From: Flavobacteriales bacterium
Lineage (GTDB): Bacteria; Bacteroidota; Bacteroidia; Flavobacteriales_E; Vicingaceae
NCBI GenBank assembly: GCA_020635825.1
Contig: JACJZA010000013.1
Span: forward strand, 35,497-99,496
Length of the DNA stretch: 64,000 bases
Reading direction: 5' to 3'
In this document: one piece after another, positions 15,640 through 23,862 of the stretch
How the letters are laid out: each line of letters starts with the position of its first letter
Position numbering within the stretch: position 1 is the first letter of the stretch
Position numbers and translations under genes: made by a program
Notes under the pieces: generated by a model
What the model was told of the DNA's origin: nothing
Databases searched by the model: none
Seen by the model: the letters and a program-made list of their open reading frames with translations, nothing else

Positions 15640-16389
15640 ATGATTGAGGTAAAAAACATACATAAGAGCTTTAATGAGCATCATGTTTTAAATGATGTTT
15701 CAGTAATTTTTAAGCGTGGGGAGATTAACCTTGTGATTGGAGCCAGTGGCTCAGGAAAATCTGTCTTAACTAAATGTATCGTTGGATTACATGAAGTTGA
15801 TAGTGGAAATATTGAATACGATGGAAGGGATTTTACCAAAATGAATTTTAAACAAAAAAAAGAAATACGATCTGAAATAGGAATGTTGTTTCAAGGTTCT
15901 GCGCTTTTCGATTCCTTAACGGTAGAAGAAAACATTAAGTTTCCTTTAGAAATGTACACTAAACAGTCTCGTGAAGAAATGTTGGATAGAGTGAATACTT
16001 GTTTAAAGAGAGTTGAGCTAGAGAATGTAAATCATTTATATCCTGCGGAGTTGAGTGGCGGAATGCAAAAACGTGTTGGTATAGCCAGAGCCATAGCGGT
16101 TAGTCCAAAATACTTGTTTTGTGATGAACCAAACTCAGGATTAGATCCTAAAACAGGAATTGTTATTGATAACCTTATCTATGATTTGACTAAAGAGTTT
16201 GACATTACCACTATTTGTGTTACACACGATATGAATTCGGTAATGGAAACAGGAGAAAATATTGTTTTCTTACATCAAGGTCAAAAATGGTGGGAAGGAG
16301 ATAAAGAAAGCATCTTAAAAACAGACAATAAAGAATTGTGTGACTTTGTTTACGCTTCCCGAATTATGCAAAAATTCAAAACGCTTTAA
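15640..16389 (+). CDS. mlaF: MlaF-family ABC transporter ATP-binding protein
   Basis: A 249-residue ABC ATPase. Walker A GASGSGKS is at 34-41, the Q-loop LFQGSALFDSLTVEENI at 83-99 is the MlaF/Ttg2A form, the signature LSGGMQKR is at 138-145, Walker B LFCDEPNSGLDP at 159-170 and the switch His follows in VTHD. It is coupled to mlaE with no spacer. The 3' end overlaps the convergent glycosyltransferase gene by 4 bases. Confidence 0.92.
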   Translation: MIEVKNIHKSFNEHHVLNDVSVIFKRGEINLVIGASGSGKSVLTKCIVGLHEVDSGNIEYDGRDFTKMNFKQKKEIRSEIGMLFQGSALFDSLTVEENIKFPLEMYTKQSREEMLDRVNTCLKRVELENVNHLYPAELSGGMQKRVGIARAIAVSPKYLFCDEPNSGLDPKTGIVIDNLIYDLTKEFDITTICVTHDMNSVMETGENIVFLHQGQKWWEGDKESILKTDNKELCDFVYASRIMQKFKTL

Positions 16390-17123
16390 GCTGATTTTTT
16401 ATAGTTGCGGAACCAACTTTTTATTTTCATTTGAATTACACCAAAAACAGCTTCCTTAAAAATACCTCCACTCATTTTTGATACCCCTTCTTGTCGGTCG
16501 GTAAAAATGATGGGAACTTCTTTAATGATGAAACCAAATTTCCAAGCGGTAAATTTCATCTCAATTTGAAAGGCATAACCTTTAAATTTAATGGCATCCA
16601 AATCGATGGTTTCCAACACTTTTCTGGTATAACATTTAAAACCTGAAGTAGTATCTCTTACCGGCATTCCGGTAATAAAACGGACATAAGCCGAAGCATA
16701 GTAAGACATTAAAACTCGTCCCATAGGCCAATTCACCACATTTACACCTTTGATATATCGAGAACCAATAGACATATCAGCACCTTCAACAGCACAAGCA
16801 TTGTAAAGTTTTAATAAATCTTCAGGATTATGTGAAAAATCGCAATCCATTTCAAAAACATACTGATATTGCTTTTTTAGAGACCATTTAAACCCATGAA
16901 TATAGGCAGTACCTAATCCTAGTTTCCCTTTTCTTTCCTCTATGTGTAATTTATTAGGAAACTCGTTTTGAAGTTGCTTGACAATGTTTGCAGTACCATC
17001 AGGTGAACCATCATCAATAATTAAAACATGAAAGTCTTTCTCTAAAGAAAACACTTTGCGAATCATCGCTTCCACGTTTTCTTTTTCATTGTAAGTAGGT
17101 ATTATTACAACAGAATCAGACAT
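16386..17123 (-). CDS. Polyprenol-phosphate mannosyltransferase-like glycosyltransferase (GT2)
   Basis: A 245-residue GT-A enzyme of family 2, closest in motifs to dolichol-phosphate mannose synthase: VVIIPTYNEKENVEAMI at 5-21, IIDDGSPDGT at 35-44, the metal-binding DCDFSHNP near 94, GSRYIKG near 122, TSGFKCY near 159 and the QEGVSKMS loop near 210. It lacks the C-terminal membrane domain of eukaryotic or longer bacterial forms. It probably charges polyprenyl phosphate with mannose for protein O-glycosylation or glycan assembly. manC in the same window could supply GDP-mannose. Confidence 0.88.
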   Translation of the reverse strand: MSDSVVIIPTYNEKENVEAMIRKVFSLEKDFHVLIIDDGSPDGTANIVKQLQNEFPNKLHIEERKGKLGLGTAYIHGFKWSLKKQYQYVFEMDCDFSHNPEDLLKLYNACAVEGADMSIGSRYIKGVNVVNWPMGRVLMSYYASAYVRFITGMPVRDTTSGFKCYTRKVLETIDLDAIKFKGYAFQIEMKFTAWKFGFIIKEVPIIFTDRQEGVSKMSGGIFKEAVFGVIQMKIKSWFRNYKKSA

Positions 17124-17169
17124 TTATTCATTTTTAATTCGATTGTAAAGATATAAAAAACCGTTTCAA

Positions 17170-17203
17170 AAAAAATGAGCGATTAAATATTCGCTCATTT
17201 TTT
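17170..17203. terminator. Intrinsic terminator after the Tiki-like lipoprotein gene
   Basis: AAAAAATGAGCGA and TCGCTCATTTTTT form a perfect 13-base stem with an 8-base loop, flanked by T-rich DNA. Being symmetric, it can act on both strands; on the minus strand it ends the gene at 17255-17926. A second, weaker AT-rich inverted repeat (ATAGTT/AACTAT) follows at about 17204-17219. Confidence 0.8.
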
Positions 17204-17254
17204 ATAGTTTTTTAACTATTTTAACTTTATTGTATTAATGAAAATTTATTAAGT

Positions 17255-17926
17255 CTATTTACATGTTTTTTTGAGTCTTTTGACTAAATAGGGTTTATGA
17301 TTTTCACCATATAATATCATAATTTTCTCATAATTTGAATCTACCAAATGATTGAATAAATTTTGATTTCTAAAATTACTAACTACATTATTTTTAGTTT
17401 TATAAATATCTATTTCTTCATTTGAATTTACTTTGATAACTCCAAATTTAGATTCATAATATTCTACAATGTCTGTTATTGAAACATCAGCATTAATATC
17501 TAGAGAATCTTTACCCATCAATTCTCCATTAGGTTGTTTCATTAACCCTTTGAAGTTTTTAGATACTTTATCAAAATCATATTTCCTATCTCCAGTTATT
17601 TTAAAATACTTTTTTAAAATAAGCCTTTGTTTTAGAACTCCTAAATTTTTAGTATCATCTTTAATTCCTTCATAATAAAGAACAAAACCTTGATCACGTA
17701 AAGAATCTAATGCCAATTTTATGTTATTGTAGTAGTTTTCTGTTCCAATATGATGAGTTCCTATAAAATATATCTCTTTATTTAATCCATTCTTGATAGA
17801 TGAAATGTCCACCGATTCATCGTAAACTAGCTTTTTAAACTTTCTTAATTGTATTTGTTTACAAGAAAATAAAAAAGATGTTAAGGTTAAAAGAAAAAAT
17901 ATTTGATGTACAAAATACTTTTTCAC
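17255..17926 (-). CDS. Lipoprotein resembling the Tiki/TraB/ChaN-type haem-uptake superfamily
   Basis: A 223-residue protein with a lipoprotein signal (LTLTSFLFSC, Cys 22). Three spaced motifs recall the Tiki superfamily (TraB, GumN, ChaN): a first strand with FIGTHHIG (55-61), YYEGIKDD (84-91) and a C-terminal ILYGENHKPYLV (about 204-215) with the GExH pattern. That fold groups putative metallopeptidases and haem-binding lipoproteins. I assign the superfamily by motif pattern only. The gene starts 5 bases after the acs stop on the same strand. Confidence 0.55.
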   Translation of the reverse strand: MKKYFVHQIFFLLTLTSFLFSCKQIQLRKFKKLVYDESVDISSIKNGLNKEIYFIGTHHIGTENYYNNIKLALDSLRDQGFVLYYEGIKDDTKNLGVLKQRLILKKYFKITGDRKYDFDKVSKNFKGLMKQPNGELMGKDSLDINADVSITDIVEYYESKFGVIKVNSNEEIDIYKTKNNVVSNFRNQNLFNHLVDSNYEKIMILYGENHKPYLVKRLKKTCK

Positions 17927-17931
17927 TATGA

Positions 17932-19827
17932 TTATTTTATCGCTCCATTTTTTATCTCATCTACAATTGATGGGTCTAACAATGTACTGGTATCTCCTAA
18001 ATTTGAAGTATCACCTTCAGCAATTTTTCTTAAAATACGTCTCATAATTTTACCTGAACGTGTTTTAGGCAATCCTGAAACAACTTGAATTTTATCGGGT
18101 TTGGCAATTGGACCAATCTCTTTTGTTATGGTAGCTAACAATTCTGTTCTTAATTCGTCTTCATTTACTTCTTTAGCACAAATTACATAAGCATATATTC
18201 CTTGTCCTTTTATATCATGAGGAAAACCAACCACCGCCGATTCAATTACTAAAGGATGCTGATCAAGTGCATCTTCTACTTCGGCTGTTCCCATTCGGTG
18301 TCCGGAAACATTAATTACATCATCTACCCTACCTGTAATTCTATACAATCCATTTTCATCTCTTTTACAACCATCACCCGTAAAATATTTTCCTTTATAA
18401 GTAGAAAAATAAGTTTGACGACATCTCTCATGATCACCATAAGTTGTTCTTAACATAGATGGCCATGGGTATTTAATACATAAATTCCCCTCTACTCCAT
18501 TTCCTTCTATTTCATTTCCTTCTCCATCTACCAAACAAGGTTGAATGCCTGGTAAAGGCAGAGTAGCATAGCTGGGTTTTATGGGAGTTAATCCTGCTAA
18601 TGGAGAAATCATAATTCCACCTGTTTCGGTTTGCCACCAAGTATCTACAATCGGACACTTTTCTTTTCCTATATTTTTATGATACCATTCCCAAGCCTCT
18701 TCATTGATTGGTTCTCCAACACTTCCAAGCACTTTTAAAGAACTTAAATCATGCTTGTTGACAAAATCCAAACTACATGCTTCTAATGCTCTTATGGCAG
18801 TTGGTGCAGTATAAAATATATTGACTTTATGTTTTTCTACTACTTCCCAAAATCTTCCGGCATCAGGCCAAGTAGGAACACCTTCAAACATTAATGTAGT
18901 TGCACCCGATAACAAAGGTCCGTAAACAATGTAAGAATGACCAGTAATCCAACCTATATCTGCAGTACACCAATAAACATCTCCTTCGTTGTATTGAAAT
19001 ACATTTTGAAAACTGTACGCCGTGTAAACCATATAACCGCCGGTAGTATGAACCACCCCTTTTGGTTTACCTGTAGAACCAGAAGTATATAATATAAACA
19101 ACATATCCTCAGCATCCATTTCTGCTGCTTCGTTTACAGAATTGACCTTACTTACTTCCTCATGCCACCATAAATCTCGTTCTGGTTTCATTGTAACTTC
19201 GGCTCCAGTTCTTTTTAAAATAATGGATTTTTTTATAGAAGGGCAGGTCTCCAATGCCTCATCTACTATACTTTTTATGGCAATGGTTTTATTACCTCTA
19301 TAAGCTTCGTCTGAAGTTAAAACAATATTACATTCTGCATCATTAATTCTGTCAGCTAATGCCTTTGCTGAAAAGCCTGCAAACACTACCGAATGAATGG
19401 CTCCTATTCTTGCACAAGCCAAAGTAGCAATTGCTAATTCGGGCACCATAGGCATATACAAACAAATTCTATCCCCTTTTTTAGCCCCATTTTTCAACAG
19501 CACATTAGAAAATTCACATACTTTTTGGTGTAATTCGCTATAAGTTAAATTAACAACTTCTTCATTCGGATTATTGGGCTCCCAAATAATGGCGACTTTG
19601 TTACCAAGGCTTTCTAAATGTCTATCTAAACAATTTTCGGTTATGTTTAATTTTCCATTTACAAACCATTTTACATTAGGTTCTTCAAAATTCCATTCTA
19701 AAACATTATCCCATTTTTCTCTCCAATAAAAATGTTTTGCTTTTTCTTCCCAAAATTCTTTAGGTTGATTTATACTCTTATTGTATTCTGCCTGATATTC
19801 TTCGAAAGAATTTATTTTTAAACTCAT
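17932..19827 (-). CDS. acs: Acetyl-CoA synthetase
   Basis: A 631-residue AMP-forming acetate-CoA ligase of the ANL superfamily. It starts with the acetyl-CoA synthetase N-terminal region (FWEEKAKHFYWREKWD). LFILYTSGSTGKPKGVVHTTGGY is the P-loop, WCTADIGWITGHSY is diagnostic of Acs, DTWWQTETGG binds the nucleotide, and GRVDDVINVSGHR is the hinge region. The catalytic lysine that can be acetylated is in PKTRSGKIMRR near the C-terminus. Length is normal. It activates acetate in the cytoplasm and is followed closely by the Tiki-like gene. TAAAAGTA on the plus strand at 19852 is a possible minus-strand -7. Confidence 0.97.
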   Translation of the reverse strand: MSLKINSFEEYQAEYNKSINQPKEFWEEKAKHFYWREKWDNVLEWNFEEPNVKWFVNGKLNITENCLDRHLESLGNKVAIIWEPNNPNEEVVNLTYSELHQKVCEFSNVLLKNGAKKGDRICLYMPMVPELAIATLACARIGAIHSVVFAGFSAKALADRINDAECNIVLTSDEAYRGNKTIAIKSIVDEALETCPSIKKSIILKRTGAEVTMKPERDLWWHEEVSKVNSVNEAAEMDAEDMLFILYTSGSTGKPKGVVHTTGGYMVYTAYSFQNVFQYNEGDVYWCTADIGWITGHSYIVYGPLLSGATTLMFEGVPTWPDAGRFWEVVEKHKVNIFYTAPTAIRALEACSLDFVNKHDLSSLKVLGSVGEPINEEAWEWYHKNIGKEKCPIVDTWWQTETGGIMISPLAGLTPIKPSYATLPLPGIQPCLVDGEGNEIEGNGVEGNLCIKYPWPSMLRTTYGDHERCRQTYFSTYKGKYFTGDGCKRDENGLYRITGRVDDVINVSGHRMGTAEVEDALDQHPLVIESAVVGFPHDIKGQGIYAYVICAKEVNEDELRTELLATITKEIGPIAKPDKIQVVSGLPKTRSGKIMRRILRKIAEGDTSNLGDTSTLLDPSIVDEIKNGAIK

Positions 19828-19875
19828 ATTGATTTTATTGATTCCACTATCTAAAAGTACTCATTTTATAAATAA

Positions 19876-19905
19876 AAAAGTCCTGATATTGCTATCAGGA
19901 CTTTT
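19876..19905. terminator. Intrinsic terminator of the TonB receptor operon
   Basis: A perfect 13-base inverted repeat AAAAGTCCTGATA / TTGC / TATCAGGACTTTT lies 23 bases past the stop of the T9SS OB-fold gene on the minus strand. It separates that operon from acs, which is transcribed in the same direction. Confidence 0.88.
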
Positions 19906-19927
19906 AACTATTTAATATGCTAAACTA

Positions 19928-21280
19928 TTATTGAGCTACAATAAATTTATTAGTTGTAATTAAACTTCCATCTTTAGTAAAAATTGAATAGAAGTAAATT
20001 CCATTATTTAACTCAGTAGTAGATAATGTTAATTTATTTCTTAAAGAAGAAGCTTGTTTAATTGTTTTTCCGGTAATATCAAAAATTTGAACTTGGTAAT
20101 TATTAGTGCTTAATTCAAAAGAGATATTATCTTTTACCGGATTTGGATAAACTGATACTTTAATGTTTTTAATTTCTTCAATTGAAGTAGAAATAACCAC
20201 ATCGTTCATATCTCTTGGTAATAATTTAAATACACTAAATGAGTAATCCATAACTCCCGTAACATTATAATCTACAGATTGAGTTGGAGCAAAAACATAC
20301 ATTTTATCATCTACTACCAATGCCCCAGAACCATCATTAATTGTCCATTCTCCGAAACCATTTACAGTAGTATCAGCAGTACAAGTAGCACCATTAACTT
20401 TTACTAAAACACCTTCGTATTGCTCATCATTAGCACCTAAAGTTGTTAAAACAGTTGGAGTTGGTAATGTATTACCTGTACTATTTACAGCATAAGCTGT
20501 TGGATTTTTTATCTCTGTTAAATTAAAATACTCTTCTACGTTTCCTGAAATCGTTACTTCATCCCCTATATTTGGAATATTAACAAAATCCAAAACAAAA
20601 ATACCATTCCAAGGACCATTCCCATCTTGTAAATAATAACCATTGTATTGTACAGCAGTAACAATACCTGTAGTTTCTACAAATTCTCCATTGTGAGGTG
20701 AATCGTAAGGAGGTGTAGTTGTAAATTGAATTTGATTAATAGTGTAAGGAGTAGCAACAGGAGGTGCTGTCGATCCAATATAAATAGAATCTAAAATAAT
20801 ATCATTAACATCATCTGTACTTCTCAATGAAAGAATAAATTCAGCTGAATCACATGTAGCAGCAACAGTAACTGTTTGCATTAATTCTACTAAAGAACCA
20901 TTAGATTCAACAGCCATATCAAAATAAGAGTTATAAGTATAGGTAGTAGTAGTAACATTCTTATAACCCGTTCTAATTTCACCAGATAAACCTTTCACCC
21001 AGATTTTAATTTCGTAAGTTTCATTAGGAGTAACATCATAAACAAAAGTAGTTACCCTTTTATGAGAAGTAGAAGTATTTTTTAATTGTGCAGCACTAGT
21101 ACCATATGTATCAGCTGATACTTCGGTAATATTACCTAAAGCAAGACTTGTTGCCGGTCCAACCATATCTGTTGGAAGCCCTGCATTCCAAGAACTTAGG
21201 TTGCTTTGGAAAACCACCTGTGCATTGGCAGCTGTTCCTACAACCATTAAACCTAAAAATAATTTGTAAAGTTTTTTCAT
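19928..21280 (-). CDS. Secreted OB-fold protein with T9SS type A sorting domain
   Basis: A 450-residue protein with signal peptide (cleavage after AANA). Residues about 25-170 look like a carbohydrate-binding-like beta-sandwich. Residues about 180-365 resemble the OB-fold of the ExeM/NucH/YhcR extracellular nuclease group (GEFVETTGIVTAVQYNGYYLQDGNGPWNGIFV, then GDEVTISGNVEEYFNLTEI). The C-terminus from about 370 (VSVYPNPVKDNISFEL ... NGIYFYSIFTKDG) is a T9SS type A signal that exports it to the cell surface. No nuclease catalytic motif is present. It is the last gene of the TonB receptor operon. Confidence 0.82.
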   Translation of the reverse strand: MKKLYKLFLGLMVVGTAANAQVVFQSNLSSWNAGLPTDMVGPATSLALGNITEVSADTYGTSAAQLKNTSTSHKRVTTFVYDVTPNETYEIKIWVKGLSGEIRTGYKNVTTTTYTYNSYFDMAVESNGSLVELMQTVTVAATCDSAEFILSLRSTDDVNDIILDSIYIGSTAPPVATPYTINQIQFTTTPPYDSPHNGEFVETTGIVTAVQYNGYYLQDGNGPWNGIFVLDFVNIPNIGDEVTISGNVEEYFNLTEIKNPTAYAVNSTGNTLPTPTVLTTLGANDEQYEGVLVKVNGATCTADTTVNGFGEWTINDGSGALVVDDKMYVFAPTQSVDYNVTGVMDYSFSVFKLLPRDMNDVVISTSIEEIKNIKVSVYPNPVKDNISFELSTNNYQVQIFDITGKTIKQASSLRNKLTLSTTELNNGIYFYSIFTKDGSLITTNKFIVAQ

Positions 21281-21319
21281 AGTGAGTTGTTTTTGTGTGA
21301 GTTATAAATTTAAAAATTT

Positions 21320-22540
21320 TTATTTAATTATTCTAATATCATCAATTTCCCATGTACTACCATTTGAGTTACTTCCAGTATATTTAAATGCAATGGTAAC
21401 ATTTGAACCAATATAGGAAGATAAACTAAAATCTCCTGAGGAAACAAAACCCCAACCAGAAGTAACATCTAAACTAATTGGCAATACTGTCCAACTTGTT
21501 GTTGTAACATCTCCGGTATAATTAGTAGTAATATATGCTATTAGTGGATCTCCGGTATAATTATAATCACTTCTCATTGACATTACCGGATTTGAAGATG
21601 AAGTTAAATCTATGGTTGGTGAAACTAACCATGTTTCACATGGAATATTTGAACCACCAATATAATTTTTAATTACAGCATAAGGCGAAGTAGCTCCTCC
21701 AGCAGAAGACGTAGACCAGTCAACATTTCCAATTACATTTTGCTGAACCCACCCACCAGAAGTAATGCTTTCATCATTAAAATTTTTTACAAATGGTGAT
21801 GGATTAGGCATATTTAATTCGTCAGGATCACGAACAATTAATTGTAATCCATCATTATATTGAGCTACCACGCCTATAAAAGTTCCACTTCCAGGTAAAA
21901 TATCATTTGCAAAATTGGCATAACCACTTGTTCTAACATCAATTTGAGTAGTATCAGAAATATAATCTGATAAAACTCGAGTAACACTTACTTGATTATC
22001 TCCATCAGCAAATGTAGCAACCCCACCTTCTTCGAAAAAAACACTATCCAAACGGATTAACTTTGCTTGATACCCTTCCTTATCATTAAGTAAATCTGAA
22101 ATAGTTACCAACTTAGGAGTTTTATAATTTTGAGTACTTATCTTTTTAATGCTGTTATCGGCATGTAAAGAATCTACTTGCAACATTTGATTGTACTTTA
22201 AAATAATCGCTCCATTTATGTTTACTTGGATAGAGTCTCCTATATACAATCCGCTGTTCGATTGAAAACGCATGTATAAACCTCCTGTTGCATCTTCCAT
22301 GTATGCTTCTTTGTATAAGTTACCAGTGGTTTCATCAGCAGTCACTACTCCATAAACAGAAATATCTTGAGTAATTTTTACACTTTCACCGGGAACATAC
22401 AATGCTCTTACTTCAGCAATAGTTTTAACATCACCGGTAGGTACAGTTTTAACCGGTGGAGCATCGTACTCTTTTTTACAAGAAACCAACAAAATGGCAA
22501 CTACCATCAACAAACCTAATGTATATTTTAAATTTTTCAT
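21320..22540 (-). CDS. DUF5689 and choice-of-anchor-J lipoprotein, second copy
   Basis: A 406-residue lipoprotein (VAILLVSC, Cys 21, followed by KKEYDAPPVK). Residues about 40-245 are the DUF5689 OB-fold region, with ISVYGVVTADETTGNLYKEAYMED and a conserved RVRTSGYANF-like block. The C-terminal 150 residues are a jelly-roll choice-of-anchor J domain (FNDESITSGGWVQQ ... GSTWEIDDIRI). The partner encoded upstream has the same design. Its position after the TonB receptor gene suggests an outer-membrane surface lipoprotein that binds the receptor's ligand, as SusD does for SusC; that role is inferred. Confidence 0.8.
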   Translation of the reverse strand: MKNLKYTLGLLMVVAILLVSCKKEYDAPPVKTVPTGDVKTIAEVRALYVPGESVKITQDISVYGVVTADETTGNLYKEAYMEDATGGLYMRFQSNSGLYIGDSIQVNINGAIILKYNQMLQVDSLHADNSIKKISTQNYKTPKLVTISDLLNDKEGYQAKLIRLDSVFFEEGGVATFADGDNQVSVTRVLSDYISDTTQIDVRTSGYANFANDILPGSGTFIGVVAQYNDGLQLIVRDPDELNMPNPSPFVKNFNDESITSGGWVQQNVIGNVDWSTSSAGGATSPYAVIKNYIGGSNIPCETWLVSPTIDLTSSSNPVMSMRSDYNYTGDPLIAYITTNYTGDVTTTSWTVLPISLDVTSGWGFVSSGDFSLSSYIGSNVTIAFKYTGSNSNGSTWEIDDIRIIK

Positions 22541-22559
22541 ATTTCTATTTTTTTCTAAT

Positions 22560-23843
22560 CTAGTTATCTTGTACTATTACATCATCTATTTCCCAAGTAC
22601 TAGAATTTGATGTCGATCCAATCAACCTAAACGCTATATGCACATTTGCTTGTTTAAAAGCATTTAAATCAATACTTCCAGAACTTGTCCACGACGACCA
22701 TGTACCAGTATTTGAATCCCAATTGGCTAAAGAAGTTAAATCTGTCCAAGTAGCCGTATTAGGATTGCTCACTCCATCATAATCTGTTGAAATCATTACG
22801 TTTAATGGTGGTAAAACATCATATCTTACAACATTTCTAAAGTTTAAATCAGGATTAACAGCATTCACTAAATTAATTGATGGTGAGATTAACCACGACT
22901 CACATAAAACAGCACTACCATCATAATTTGAAACTGAAGCTGCTGAATTAGTAGCAGCATAAATTTCCCAAGCAGTATTAACTGTTCCTGATAATGAATG
23001 GGTAGTCCATCCACAAGATAATAAATCTTGATCGTTAAAGTCTTTTTGAAGGTAAGCACAATTGATAAATCTAGCGCCATTCATAGTTCCTTCTTTAGGG
23101 TCTCTTATTGTAAGCTGTATATCTCCATTATATTGAGATACTACACCTATTATAGAACCTTTTCCCATTGGCAATGATTGATTTACAAAACTTGCATAAC
23201 CACTAGATCTAACAATCAATGAATTTCCTAATGTATCTTCTATTAATCTACTTTCATCAGACTGATCGATTGCATTGGCCCAAGTGTTAAGAACTCCCGG
23301 ACAAGAATATAAATCTGAACATTGAAATTCCACATCATCTATTCTTACCAATTTTGCCTGATATTTTGAAAAAACTCCATTTAAATTATCAATACTATCA
23401 ATAGATACTACCTCAGGAGTTAATGCTTGCCCACCCAGTTGCTTTATCAAATTCTTCTCCGGGTCTATATCAGCTACAGCTATCATATTTTTATAAGCAT
23501 ATAATTTTGCTCCTTTTAAGGATACTCTGATCTTATCTCCAATAAAAAATGTATTAGAGCTTGATGAAGTTAACTCAAGCTTTATTGCATTCGTTTCATC
23601 CTGAATGAACAATGTTTTATATATATTTCCAGACCGTTCATCAGCAGTCACTATTCCATAAATTGATAAATCCAAATCAATTATTGAATCTATACCAACA
23701 TACATATTTCTTAATGAATCAATAGAAATAATGTTTCCTGTTGGCAAATCTTTTACCGGTGGAGAATCATAATCTTTTTTACAAGCTGTAACAGCAACAG
23801 CTAATAAAATCAATAAAAATATATTTTGTGTTTTCTTCATCAT
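22560..23843 (-). CDS. DUF5689 and choice-of-anchor-J lipoprotein, first copy
   Basis: A 427-residue lipoprotein (LAVAVTAC, Cys 21, then KKDYDSPPVKDLPTGN). The DUF5689 region has LSIYGIVTADERSGNIYKTL, and the C-terminal jelly roll has FNDQDLLSCGWTTHSLSG and ends in STWEIDDVIV. It is a tandem paralogue of the next gene, 19 bases away, with an extra Cys-containing insert (FQCSDLYSCPGVLNTW). It follows the TonB receptor gene by 19 bases. I see no catalytic motif; ligand binding at the surface is the likely role. Confidence 0.8.
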   Translation of the reverse strand: MMKKTQNIFLLILLAVAVTACKKDYDSPPVKDLPTGNIISIDSLRNMYVGIDSIIDLDLSIYGIVTADERSGNIYKTLFIQDETNAIKLELTSSSSNTFFIGDKIRVSLKGAKLYAYKNMIAVADIDPEKNLIKQLGGQALTPEVVSIDSIDNLNGVFSKYQAKLVRIDDVEFQCSDLYSCPGVLNTWANAIDQSDESRLIEDTLGNSLIVRSSGYASFVNQSLPMGKGSIIGVVSQYNGDIQLTIRDPKEGTMNGARFINCAYLQKDFNDQDLLSCGWTTHSLSGTVNTAWEIYAATNSAASVSNYDGSAVLCESWLISPSINLVNAVNPDLNFRNVVRYDVLPPLNVMISTDYDGVSNPNTATWTDLTSLANWDSNTGTWSSWTSSGSIDLNAFKQANVHIAFRLIGSTSNSSTWEIDDVIVQDN

Positions 23844-23862
23844 CTTAAATTTCTTTCATCAA

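Noticed and set aside
22889..23080. Second minus-strand frame within the first DUF5689 lipoprotein gene
   Set aside because: Short, overlapping a convincing lipoprotein gene in another frame, with no signal or motif.
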